Source: Melieria omissa
Taxonomy: Eukaryota; Arthropoda; Insecta; Diptera; Ulidiidae
Direction: 5' to 3'
Assembly: GCA_963971225.1 (NCBI GenBank)
Contig: OZ020267.1
Span: 149,943,927-150,007,926, forward strand
DNA: 64,000 nt
The translations under genes were made by a program, and so were the position numbers. Below, piece after piece: positions 34,401-48,500 of the stretch (positions are counted from its first letter, which is position 1; each line of letters opens with the position of its first letter). Below the pieces are notes generated by a model. That model ran no database searches. It had not been told where the DNA came from and saw only the letters and a list, made by a program, of their open reading frames with translations.

Positions 34401-37400
34401 GCTAAAAATGCCAATGTAAAAATAATTTTTACAATTTTCTAATATAATTTCCGTCACAACTGCATGCAGTTACAACCCAGTTGACCACAAATGTTACTAA
34501 ACTTTGGCCATGATTACTAACTTGGCTGCAATTCTCAACACTTACAATTTTTAATTTTTAATTATTAACTTTTAATTTTTATTAAATCTTAAGTTACTAA
34601 CAAATCATTCTTATGACTTTTAGGTGCTGCAATATTGAAAAAATAATTTCTTTTGTTAATATATTTTCTTTGAATTTTGCCTACTGGGTTAGATTCGTAC
34701 GTTAACCCCTCAAAGTATTTGTTGATGTTGTGCGCGCTGCATTCGGAGAACAATGACAGTGTTTGTTTATTTTTGTTCTAATGCTGTTTATTTTGCATTT
34801 TTAACTAATTGGAAGCAGCCAATCGTTGCGGCGATGCATCATCGCTATTATCATCGCCCATACAGAGCGTTGTAATGTGTATCGGAATTTACAGTGATTG
34901 TTTTATTTTTTTGCTATTGTAATTTGAATAGTTGTGGTGGTCTTATGACTGAAAATGGGTGTGCAATGCTTCTTCTTGTTTTATTAATTGAGAAATCTTT
35001 ATTTGTTTAGAGGCAGTTGTAAGTTTGCGAACGAAAGAGAACCAAACAGTTTGGGGCTTTTGTTGATCACTGAGTTGTTAGTTTGTCTCGGATTGGAGTT
35101 AATTTGTATAGTATTAGGTTAATGAGTGTAAGAAGAAGAAATCGAAATATGTAGAATAGAAAGAAAGTAGGGTAATTTAATTTGTTGGCCCATACAAATG
35201 ACAGCGTGACAGCACAGCTTAGCTTAGTCGCCTTGCCACTGTTTTTCAGATTTGAGATCAGATTTCAGTTTTGAGCTACACTTACGCATTCTTCTAAAGA
35301 TATTTTGAATACTAAAATACTAAATTAAAATACCAAAATACATTTCTTACTTACTAACTTAACCCATTCGAGACGACGATTTTTTTCGAACACGGTCCCC
35401 AGGAGCGAAATTTTATTTTTCTTTGTATTGTACACAGTAAAACCAATGCCAAATTTTGTTTTCCTGTACTTTACAGATTTCATTAGTTCCAGAAGAATCT
35501 TATTTCGACGACTAGTTTACTCAGAATAACTGATAATTGCACATTACTGTCTTATAGCCTCGGAAATCCATTGCACACTCGGTGTACAATCGGTCTCGAA
35601 TGGGTTAACTGACCATAACAACCTGTTTTGCCAGCTTGGGCCCTTCAGAAAAGGTTCTTTTCAGGCTTCTCTGGTGTGTGCGCCTTCTCCAGTTGGCTAC
35701 AACAAGAGAAAATAGAGCGTCTTCAACGTGGTCCCTAATCCTTCCTTCTGTCGAGAAGGCAAGGTCTCTCTTTTCGCCGTTGACTTCCAACGACCGCACC
35801 GAACATCGTTTTTGCCGAAGCTTCATAGTCCTACGGGAGACATTGACAAGCATTACATTTCTAATAAAGTTCAATACTTTTTTTAAATAAAGTACCTAAT
35901 TTGTTTGGTACACTGACAGTAAATAGTTCAAGTGCTGCAAATTGCATAGTTTCAATGTTTAACAGCTTTTTGGAAGAGCTTTAAATTGTTTGGTGTTAAG
36001 AAAATATATTCAAAGACTCGATTAATGGGCTCAGACTGCATGCAAGAAAATTGAAAAATTAAAAAAAAAATATTCTATTAAATTCCATTTATTATAGTTG
36101 CGCAGTATTACATTTTCCATGTCGTTTCAAATCGTTTTCCTAGACAAACTAATCTAATAATGAGTCCAGATTGTTCAATGTCTGTGCGAATCAGCCTCAG
36201 CCTCACCCACACTTGGATTGCGATTTGACGCATATCATCAGCCGCAATAGCACCTACAGCAATTTGCATGCTTCAACAACAACAACAACAACTACAACAA
36301 CCAGAACAACAAAGCAAGCATTTATATTGCTGGTCATTTGCATTTGAATGCAGCTCGCATGTAAAATAAGCAACAAATAATAATAATAAAAAAAACCAAA
36401 AACAAGACAGCAAAAAATAAATAAAAATCAGTGCATTCAGTGCGCGTGTTGTCAACCAAAACAGCCGCAACCGCAGCCATCGCAACAATAACAACAATAA
36501 TAAATTAAATTTAAAATAAATTATTACTATTATGGCTACTTGTCGCCTTTATGGCCGCTGAACGCTGCGCTAGTTCACCACCGCTCATTGTGGATTGTGG
36601 CTGCTGCTGCTGCTGTCACTTGCGGGCCGTGCTGCTGATTAGTCACTTGCGACCGCAACGACTGGCCGCCAGTTGCATTTCCAGTGCATTTACTTCTATT
36701 AACCTTTACAAGTTCATTTCGCTTGATTAACGTACTTGAACTCTAGCAAAGTAAATGTTTCTTTTCCTTTTGTGTGTGTGTGTGTGTGGTTACTGCTTTT
36801 ATTGTTGTTGTTATTATTGCCGACATTGCATCGTTGCTTGAGGCTCGATGTTGAGAATTTGCCTGCATTTCGCATTGTGGCGCTGTGGCTGTGGCTGTGT
36901 GGGCAAGTGGGGCGTATACGCAACCGCAATGTCTTTGCTTCGCTGTGTTTTTGCTATAGTTTTTGCAGCAATTTTAGATTTTTGTTCATGCCAACTCACG
37001 TCAAATATAATAATTACAAATTACACTAATTATGGGCTGCAATGCAGACAATTTGCTCAGACCACAATGCAAAAGAATACAAACCTTTTTTTCTAATTTG
37101 TTTTCGATTCAAATTTTGCCACACATTCCTATCTGCACTATTTTTACAATTTTGCAAAACATTTGTAGATATGCAAATACATGCAGACACACGGCTGCTT
37201 GTCAAGTGTTTGTCTGTTTAATTGGTGTTTGCATTGAGCGACAGTGTGCGCGCGTGCGAGTTCATTGCCATGGCGCACGGATCATTTGTGCACTGACGCT
37301 AACGTCATAAAGATTTATTTCATAATTTGTGGCCATTTAGTTGTATGACAACGCAGCGCAATAGCAAATTCTAGTGAAATAGTAAAGTGAAAAATTCTAG

Positions 37401-39504
37401 TTCAGTTGAAACAATTTGATGCGCGTTTAGTTTCAGAGCAGAGTGACTGAAAATGGCAGAAGCTGTGGAAGTTTTTAGTTGGAAAAAGTTGTCTCAACTG
37501 TCATTGGATTTTGTGCCAAATAAGCTTCATTTTGACTGACTTTAGTGTGCGCACTGAGCTTAAATTGCACTAAATCTTAGGAAATGTAAAGCAACAAAGT
37601 TTTAGTCGTAAAAAAAAACTGCAAAATCAACCAAAAACTTCCTTGTTCATTTGATATTTAAATAAAGTCCACTAATTGCAGCCTTGCTGTCACACAAAAG
37701 TCTACAAAGTGTCGTTGTAAATGTTTATTGTTGCAAGTGTATCAGTGTGTTGTTAAATTTTGCTGCAATACAAACAGTCGATAAGATTTGCAAAAGGTTT
37801 TCGATGTGAATAAACTCTCAGCAATGTGAATAAACTTTTCTAGTTGCCAGCTGCGCATGTATATGTTAGTGTATGTGTACGTGTGTGTGTGCGAATATTT
37901 ACTTCTTTTAATTGTAGTTTAAGCTTGTCGTCAAAAGATAAACAAACGCCAACTTTGTATAAATAATAAAATTATTATGAATTCATTAAAATAAAGTAAA
38001 GTATTGCAGCTGCTGGAATTTGAGTTGCTTTTTAGTTGTTTACGAAATATGAGGCATTCGGTTTTATGTAATGCGAGCCAATGTTTTGACTGCGCTCGCG
38101 GTCCGTTGCTGCTGAAGCTGCGCTGTGTGAGCACTTCAAGTGAGCACTTTGGTAATGCTTGGGAAATTGCTCAAGTGTTGTATTTATTTTCACATAAATA
38201 CCAACTCGTAAAAACCAAAACATAAAAACACAAAGACATGCACTCATTTTTACATTTTACATACAAAGATTTTCATCAAAGACTTTGTACAATCTGCGCT
38301 GTAAATCTTTAACCCAAATCGTTGAGTAATCACTTGAAAACTTATATAACTCCCAACATTAGCAGATACAGATATGAAAAAGAGATGGAAAGAGCGTCAT
38401 CACAGACAATACTTGAACTTCCCATTTCTCTGTAATGTTTTAACGGCCCCAACATCAAACATCAAACACACCAGACATTACCCTCAATTCTCGGCGCGCC
38501 ACACAAATGGGCTTTCATAACTTTCTAAACTTACATCAGCTATTCTTCTTATATAACGTTTCGCCGAATGACGTTTGAAAACGCGTTCATCATCGCATTT
38601 AAGTGTGTCAGTTGTATGTATGTGTGTGTGTGTGTGAATAAGCCATGATTGCATGCATGGCGACGTACTTTCAACGCGTCTTACCTAACAGCACAAAGAC
38701 ACAGCATCGCTTTGGTGTACTACACATTATGACCTTTTCCCCAAAAAACATTAAAAAAAAAATTAAAAAAAATTGAAAACCCAAAAATAGAAAACAAAAT
38801 AGAAAAGCAGGCAACAATTAAAAAAAAAACCTCAAGCTTTGGCATTGTGACGAGAGTAAAAAGCTTTTTGACCTATAAAAATGCCACACAACAAAACCAA
38901 CATGAAAATCCAAAGCCAACAACAACATTTGCGTTCGCGTTTCGAGTTTGAATTTGAGTTTGAGTTGCCCAACAGACGATTTCATTATCTGCCACAAAAG
39001 TCATTAAATCATAAAAGCAAGCATTGGACATGGGCTGCAACTAACCGAGACACACAGATACACACACGCACACACACACACATGCACAGTTGTGTACATA
39101 CAAATTTATTTGAAACAACAAAAGAAAAATTCATTCTGATGAATCCAAAGCGGCGCACAAAGTTGAAAAATGCATACGACAGCTAAGAAGAAGAAGAAGA
39201 GAGTGAGAGAGGGAGAGAAGAAGAAGAGAAGAGGGGATAAGGGGGGCTGTGGCGTAAAAGCGCAGCTGAAAGATGCTAATGTGGCGGCGCAGACACGGCC
39301 GGGCGAACGCATTGTGTGCCATAAGTGGATGCCTTAGATCGACTAGCAAAGCTACAATAACAACAACAACAAAAACAACAACAACATAAAAAGCTGTAGC
39401 GATAAGAGAAAAACAACAAGCGCAGCATCAACAAAATCAAAGCTGCAACAACAGAAATGCCTCAAATACCAAGAAAACAACATTAGAGGCCCAAATGCTG
39501 CATT

Positions 39505-39537
<33 letters not shown>

Positions 39538-42500
39538 ATACGAAAAGCCATAAGAAGAAGAAGCAGTAAGGCAGCAGTGGAGCAGTCAAAACGAAGAAAA
39601 AGTAGAAGAAACAACACCTTTGCTCAACGCAAAAAGCACACAAAATATGTAATAAATTCAAAATTTTTATGAGTTGCAGTTGAGTTTTGGTTTGTTTTGT
39701 TGTTGTTGCAGCCAACGCCAAATTCCGCTAAATAAAACTTTGAAATCTCGCTAAGAAAGACACACCAGCAGACATGAAAAAGCGATTAATAACTTAATGC
39801 CACAATGAATGGGAAAGGGGTGGGGCAGAGGGGGGCAGGGAAGGGCTGCAACATCAGCAACAACAAAAACAGCCACAGCACAGCTGCAGCAGCGCAGCCA
39901 CATGAAAGCTTTATGGAAGTGCAGAGCGCAAGAAACGAAAACCACAACAATAACAACAAAAACAGTCATACTGCAAAGCAGAAGAAACAACGAAAACGAT
40001 TCGAAAGAAGCACGAACAGCAGAAAAAAGAATCACACTTGAGAAGCAGGCAACAAATGTTGCTGTTGTATCGGTTAGGCCGGTCTCTATGGCTTGTTGGT
40101 CGTTTGAAAGTGTTGTTGTTGTTCTTTTTGTTGTTGTTGTTGTTGCTGCAAACATATGCCATGGCAAGCAACAACAACGATTTGAGAAACCTACATACCC
40201 ACATTTTAAACAAATTGCGTTGGGTTTTTTTTGTTTTGCTGTTACTAATGGTTGTTGTTGTTGTTGTTGCTGTTGGCGCAGCAGCAGCGGTGAATGTTGA
40301 ATGGCAGCGCTGTTGTCGAACAGCTGCTGCTGCTGGTGGATGCCAGCCAGCGCACGTACGTACGTCATAGGCAACAACAACTACATTAACAACAAAAACA
40401 ACACCAGTGGCCGTAATAGTAGCATTAGACGAGAAAAAAATGCCAACAACAACAAAAACCACGCGATGATGCTAACACCACTAATGCTTTTGTCGTTGTC
40501 GTTGCCATTGTTGTTGTTGTTGTTGTTGATCATCACACGCCCAACGTGCTCAGCGCCGTTTCGCTCGCGCGCATTCAAACACGATTTGGAACACAATTTT
40601 GTATTTTTGTATTTTTTTTTGGCTGTCATTGTTGCTGTTGTTATTGTTGGCTTTATTGTTATTTTATGCTCATTCCAGCATAGTCATCGGCTTGAGCATC
40701 GGCAGCCGCGACGACAGCGTCGTCAACACAATCAAATCAGTCGCCAACACTGTCGTTTTGGCCGCCAGCAATAGCCGCCGGCGTCAACTCGATCGCGCGA
40801 TGTTCCGTCTTCACTTTCGCCAACTCAATCGAACGCCGCCCCCGACCCGCATTGTTCCCGCGCCATCGCTCGTTGGCTGGATTTGCCGTCTGTCGCTACT
40901 GTTGCCGCCACCGCCGCCGCCATCAGTCGCCCGGTTCAACAACCGCTGCTCGGGCAGCTGCGCTGTCCGCTGTCGCCATTCAGCAACAGTCGCCGCTTGC
41001 ACATTCGGAAGCGTCACAGCGCGCACGTACGCGCGTTCAAGTCCTCCGAGCACGCAGCGCTGCCGCTCTGGAGTGGTGGACTTTGTAGCGGCGTTTTATC
41101 GTCGTCGCTGTTATTTTAGATCGAGCGCCCGTCCTGCCGCCCAACGGCCGCCGCTCTGTCCAACCCTGCATGCGTTCGTCTGTCCAGTTATTTGTCTATA
41201 AATCCATCAGTGTGCGCGCATGTTTGCAATTTTGTTGCTGCTGTTGCTGCTGCTGTTACCATTGTTGTTGTTGTTGTTGGTGCTTGCGTTGAGCTCCACA
41301 CAATCGCACCAAGTATGCAAATATTCGCCACGGATTGTTTAGATTTGGCTCCACGTCATTTTTGCCGCCTCCCCCTTCCGCCGCCGTCCCCCAACTGCGT
41401 TTGCTCTCTATGCAACGCGCCGGCTCGCGACTTATTACTCACTCTGCGTGCTTTTATTTCGCACGTTTTAGTCTTTCTTTTGTGTTTTTGCTTTAATTTG
41501 TTTTGTGTTTTGTCGGTTTTTGCATTTTGTGCGATTTTTTATGCGCATCGTTGTTGTTTTTATTTTTGTTTGGTTTTTTGCAAACCTTAGTTTTGCTTGT
41601 TCGGCATTTTGTTATGCGTTGCAGAGTTGTTGTTGGCTTGTTCGTTGTTATGGAAGCGCGCGCGTTCAGCGAATTGCGGCATTTTTTTGCCCCCACAATT
41701 TTGTGTTGTTTTTTGTTTTTGTATTTGCTGCAGTTGCTGTCGATGTTGTGAGAATCGTGACGCCTTTTAGTTAATTTGATAAAAATTCACCTAATTGAGG
41801 TGACCATGCGTGCACGTTTCTTTACGGTTAGTCATTTGCATGTGCAAATTTTTTGTTAAAATTGCCGCGTGAAATGTTTTGATTATTTTTTTTCATTCTG
41901 CTTTGGCTTTGTTGTGGTTGTTATTGTGGTTTTTTGTTGTAAGCGTATTTAATTTATTAGCTGGAACGCATACACGATTTGCTCTCTGCAAGTGTTGGGG
42001 CATCAATTAAGCAGCAACATGTCACATATCGACTGATGTATTCGATTGTAGAGTCGTGCACATCCGCGTGGTATGCGGGAATTTATTGCGAAATCGTTTC
42101 TACTACTTTGCATTGACAGAAATCAATAAAAATCAATGTGCAATTCGCATGAATCGGACTTAGTTGCATGCAATCAGTGATACTTGTGTGAAATTGCCAC
42201 ACGTCAGTGACACTTTTACGGAATTGTCAGTTTTGGAATGCAATTTTGGCTTGCAGAGCTCATAAAGTGCCACTAGAAAAGTAATTTTTCTTTATCATAA
42301 ATATGCTTGAAAAATTTCAATCTAGGAGCTGTCGAAAATAGGTGGAATATCAACTCGAAAGTGAATGCTACAAATGGGTTTAGTTGAAGGAGAGAGGTAT
42401 GGAAATTGAGCGAGCGATGTCTTGTTGGATGCAATGTGCGCCTTGTAGAGTTTTACAAACAAAATTTAATAAAAGTTAGGTTAGGTTAGGTTAGGTTAGC

Positions 42501-45500
42501 CAACATAACGTTGGCTGCTGAAAGCATCTTGGTTGATGTTTGGCAATATGAGTCGGAGTCTCATTAAGGAGCATTTAAAGTTGATCTATTAAAATCTATA
42601 TCTGAATAGTTTCCAAAGAAGCTGCATACCTTGCTTCGAGGCCTGTTTGATCCTCAAGAGATCGGCGTTTCGAAGAAGAACGAACGTGTTTAGTTCTGGG
42701 GATGGAGAGCAAAAGAATAGTAGATGGTCTAGGGACTCTCTGCCTTTGATCTCTTTAGCTTTTCTATAGCTATTTTCATTGGTTACATTTCCGTTCTATT
42801 GTCTCTTCTTACTTACTTACTTAACTGGCCATAAGAACCCGCTACAGAGTTATGGTCTGACACAAAAGTTCAGGCGGCTTCGGATTGTTAGAAACATAGA
42901 GACATAGTATAAAATGCCATTTGGTATTTAGATTTTATCAAAGACTATAACTATATATTTAGAAAAGTACAGTATAACCCTGCTCCCTGCTAGATCTGTT
43001 GTGATCTCCTAATGGCTGATCTTTTGAACGATTTGTCGGATCAATTTCTGCTAAACATTTGCAAATGTCGGAGGTTTCTAGTAAAGGGAGTCGTCTCTGG
43101 TTTAAAATACGCTTCCCGAGGCATTTTTATAGTTTTTGTATTAAAGCTTTTGAGTCTCTGATCAGGTGGATCGACCGATCTGTCGGACCAATTTCTGCTA
43201 AACATTTGCAAATATCGGAGGCCTCTAGTAAAGAGAGTCGTCTCTGATCCAAAATATTCTTCTCGAGGCATTTGTATCGTTTTTGTACTAAATTATCAGT
43301 CTTTGATCAGGTAGATCAAGCGATCGAGTAAAAAGAGTCGTTTGTGGTCCAAAATATGCTTCTCGAGGTATTTGTATCGTTTTTGTGCTAAAGTTTCAGA
43401 GTCTCTGATCAGGTAGATCAACCGATCTGTCGGAAAAATTTCTGCTAAACATTTGCAAATATCGGAGGCATCTAGTAAAGACAGTCGGAGCCATCTAGTA
43501 AAGGGAGTCGTCTTTGAACCAAAATATGTTATGCTTTCCGAGGCATTTCTATCGTTTTTATACTAAAGTTCAGAGTCTCTGATTAGGTAGATCGATCCAT
43601 TTGTTGGACAAATTTCTGTTAAACGTTTGCAAATATCAGAGCCATCTAGAAAAGAGAGTCGTCTGCGGTCCAAAATATGCTTCTCGAGGTATTTGTATCG
43701 TTTTTGTGCTAAAGTTTGGGCTAAAGTCTCTGATCAGGTGGAGAGTTGTTTTCTCACTCTCTGCAAAGAACCTAAAGATGCTGAAATTCTATGTCAAATA
43801 TTTATGTACGCGACTTTCGGTCTTTAAACTTGTCGATTCTTTGTTATTTTTCAAAACATTTAAATTCAGATAAGTTTACAAAATTCAATTTTTTTATACA
43901 ATTTCTAATATTTTTAAAACTCGTCTGGATATCGAAACTCGTCTGGATGATTGTGAAATCAAAAACATTTACCAATTTTTTCAAAATTCTGCTTTTCTTA
44001 GTGCTTTTTGTCTGTTTCCATTTTTCACTACTTTTTATCTGGATTTCTAGTTTATGCTACTTTTGGAATAAAAAAAATTAAATAGTCTTTTTACAATTTT
44101 TGAAATATTTTTAAAGTTCGAATTAAACCAAAATAAATTGACTAATTTTCAATGATTTTTCGTTCTTTTTACTCTATGCTTTCTGTTCCATCAACTTCAC
44201 TGTTGCTTCAATTGGCACCTCGCTCATTTTCCTCTTTAAATTCATCTCTCTCAGCTTTTCTTGATGTTTATTGTCTTCTTTTTCTTCTTCTTCTACAATT
44301 TTTCACAACTTTTTTGTGCTAATTTTCTATTTGTTCCATAAACTCGATTATATTCGATACTTGATTATACTCGATCTTTTTTTGTTCTATTTCTAATTTT
44401 CTATTTGTTCCATAAACTCGATTATACTCGATATTTGATTATACTCGATCTCAAAGTTCATCCATCTCAGCTTTTCTTGATGCTTCTCATCTTCTTCTTC
44501 TTTAAATTTTTCAGAACTTTTTCGTCAACTTCCTCTCCAACTGTGAAAGCTGCACAACACACAACACAGATTTCAAAATTGACAGTTTTTTGCAAGTTTT
44601 TCCAGCCGTTGTTGCAGGCAAATTGTCAACGCTGCCGCTTCTATTTTCTGACAGTTGCCATTGCAGCGATAATTCCGATAATTCGTCTTTCTCGACGCCA
44701 CTCGGCAGTGAGATTTGTGCGCGGCACCGCATTCGTTTTGTGCAAACAAGATATTTGTCAACTTTAATTACAGTTCAATTGCATTCGGCAGGTTTTGATT
44801 TATCGTCGCCGCCATCGCCGTTGTCGTTGTCGTTGACGCTGTTGTAATTGTTGTTATTGCATGCAGTGTTTTCTTGGCGTATGTAGCAGTTTCTTGGCTT
44901 TCATTGTTGACAGCCGGTACGCATGAAACGTTAGCAAGTATATGGATTTGTTTTTGTTTACTATGGGTTTTTGTTTTTGTGCGTACAGTGGGTGAAATCT
45001 GCAGATTTTTCCTGAATTTCACTTTTTCCGCTGTTGTTGTGGCATTGGTCGTTTTTAGAGCTAAATGCGCTGAATGCATAGATACAAACCAATAATAACA
45101 ACAACAACAACAACAACAATGTAGCAATGCACTGCCGCTGGCTGTCAATCACCACGAGCACTGGCACTGGGTGAAAATGCCAATGAATTTGCTTTTAATT
45201 GTACGCTTGCACTTCTTGTAATCGCGCGCTGACTGCGCACAACAAAAACAACAACTGATAAGCGAAAATACACACACTAACACACACATGTACAGAAATA
45301 TGTACAATGTATTTATTGTGTACAAACTTGAATGCGATTAAGCGTTGAAGAAGTTGTTGAAAGTGTTCAACACCTTCGATTCGTTGCGATACTTGGGAGC
45401 AGCAAGTGGGAAGATTGATGGTGGTGGGGGGAGTGGGGTCTGAACGACTTAAGCGTTGGTTGATGGGCCAGTAAATCCCGCTGCTGTTTGCGGAAAAGCG

Positions 45501-48500
45501 CAAGAAGCAATTGTGAAGTCAAGTGTGGCGGATCAAAGCTCAACGTTGGACGTTCGCTGAAATGATTTATAGGAGTTTTCTATATCGAATTGCAGCGTTG
45601 CAATGAAATCTAATGAAATCTAATTACGTACAGAGACTTAAGTGCTGGTCAGTAGTTCAGTTGTGTGAGGCAGATACTTGTTGTGGATTGAATATGTGTT
45701 GAGTTTGTGTCAACACGGTTGAGAGTTGTGATTGATTAAAGTTTTCCTTCGATGGGCTGCAAGTTGAATGATTCAGAATTCTTGCATATTTGAATTTAGT
45801 GATTCAGTTGAGGCACAAAAAGTTGTCTGATTACCATTGTCAAACTTCTACTGTTTAAAGATGAGTTTAAGTTCAGTTGGAGAACAAAAAGTTATATATG
45901 TACGTACGAGTATATAATGCATTGATTTTGAAAATTGTATAGATTTCAAGATGTGAACTTTTGGAGCAAATATTTTGAATCAAAGTAATTTAACACAGTG
46001 GTTCAAATACCACAATTCGAATTAAATAAAATCAAAAAACAAAACATATTCAATTTCTTAAAAACCACGGAAGTGAATGTTTGCATTGATCCTAAAAATT
46101 CCAAAGATTTCTGGAAGCGACTTTTGTAAAAAATATTTTGAATAGAAGAAATTTTAGACAGTTGCGTAAATACCACAATTCGAATTCCAAAAAACCAACA
46201 AACAAAAAATATTAAATTTCCCAAAGACCAAAAATGCACGGAAGTGAATGTCTGCATTGATCCTAAAAATCCTAAAGATTTCAGGATGTGAATTTTTGGA
46301 GCAAATATTTTGAATAGAAAAATTATTATAAATTTAAATTAATTTTACTTTTTTTTAATTTTAATTTTAACACCATCAAACAAAAAATATAAATTTTTTT
46401 AATTTTTTTTTAAACCAACAAACAAAAAAATATTCAATTTCCCAAAGAATAAAATTTCACGGAAGTGAATGTTTGCTTTAAAATTTTTTCTGAAAATATC
46501 TTAACTGCTAACCATACAAAGTTGACTTTTCCGCACAAGTCTTTTGCCATTTTGACCCAATTTTAACAGCAGCAACAGCAACAACAACAACTACAACCAC
46601 CACTGCCTGCATTGCTGATTTCAATCGAAGTTTTGTTGTAGCACTTTTTCAACGACGCTATCAACGTCATAGTGATGGTTGTTGTTGTTGTTGGTATATG
46701 TTGCATTTGTGTCAAAACTAGCGCAATGTTAGCTGTCAGCTTTTTGTCGTCGCGACAGACACTTTCAAACGCAAATTGCAGCAATTGCGAATGCAACAAC
46801 ACATCGAACTCGGCACCAGCGCGCGCCAGTCGTTCATCTTTCCTGTTTGTATGTTTGTGTGTGTGTCTGTCGGGTCTGCCAATAGTTGCGTCCAACTCAA
46901 CTTTGTTGTCGTTCAACTCAATCATACATCATCGAAATAATTAACTGGCTGACTTCTAGGCGCATTGCTTGCTTTCGTTTTGCATTTCGCTGCGCGCAAT
47001 CAGCGACCGAGGTCTGAGTCTAAGTCCGTCCGACGTTTGTTGTTGTTGCGCTCCACGGCAGCATTCAATCAATCTGCAATGTGAGCATTGGAAGCTTGAT
47101 CCAAATTAATAAACATACTACATCATACAACAACAACAACAGATGCTACAATAGCAATAGCAATGACGGCAAGAACAGTCTAGTAACAACAATAACAATA
47201 ACATTGGCAACAGCAGCAACAGCGGAACGCAGATTTCCATACAACAACGCCGACCACTCGTAGAAGTCAAGCAGCACTTGGTGCAGTGTCGCACAGTGCG
47301 CCGTTGGGGCAGCTGATTGTCTGCCGCTCAAGTGTTATCCACTCGTCGTTTCGCAAACACACACACACACAGAAGCACACATACACACATATATGGGTGC
47401 GCGCGCTAACTATTGTGCGCAAGTTTGAAGAGACTTTGAAAGATGCTGCCCGTTGTTGTTGTTGTTGCTGTTTCTGTTGAACATCTACGGCACTCGAACG
47501 ACCGCGCCCACCCGTTCAACACCCGCCGCTGGAGCATACACTCATCCATACATACATACATTCATCCATTATGTTGCGGGAAGTGTGCTGCTGCCGTTTT
47601 GCTGTTGTTGTTTTTGGCCTCGGCACTCACTTACTTGCTTGCATGGAAAATGTTGCATATGAATAAGTTGCATTATTTGCGCTTTAAAAGCAGACGCAAT
47701 GCAACTCACACACACACACACACACATGCACAGCTGGCCAACGTTGCTGTTATGAGTGAGTGCCGCAAGTACACTTTTGGCTTGCGGTTAAGTTGCAATT
47801 GATGTTGAAAATTGCTTTTTAAAAATGATTGAAGTAGAAAATTAAGAGGAGGAAGATGTGGCGCATGTCGGCGGCGGTGGCGGCGGTGGCAGTGGTGGCA
47901 GCCACTCGGCAACGAGTGCAGTTGAAATCACATTTTAAACGAAATACATTTGCTGGAAAGCGCTTTCTTTCCACGTTCGTGCCACCGTTTCAGAGCACTC
48001 ACATATACACACACACACTTACATAAGTGGAAGACATACTTACAGACATTTAGCCGATTGCAACAAAGCAAAGCGGCGAACTTTCACGGCAGCGGCAGCG
48101 CGGTAATTAGTTGTGGGAATTATGCTTCCTAGTTGCGCATTCACACATACATATAAACATTTGCATACAATATAAGTGGATATGGACAAACATGTAAACA
48201 TGCGCTGATCACAAGTCAAACCGATTACAAATGCGAGTACCTTTCATATTTTAATGTTGATGCCACATCCAACACATCGAAGCTTTAGTGATTCGGTTTG
48301 CTGATGGGTTTGTGAATGATTTGAATGGACATATGTACAACTAATACATATATGTATGAACAGTGTGAAATTTACTCTAACGGATGAATGATCCTACAGA
48401 AAATATGTATTGGTATGAATGACAACATGTGTGGCCGTGCATGATGGGGTTTCATGAAGAGAATGGTTCAGTTAAGTTTGCGGAATCTGAGAGATAGTTG

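Noticed and set aside
39751..40462. Overlapping 163-209 codon ORFs on both strands
   Set aside because: Built from CAA/TTG microsatellites (Gln, Asn, Cys, Val and Thr runs) with no homology I can recognise.
42475..42499. Telomere sequence
   Set aside because: Only five GTTAG copies within an intron. More likely a LINE tail or a short microsatellite.
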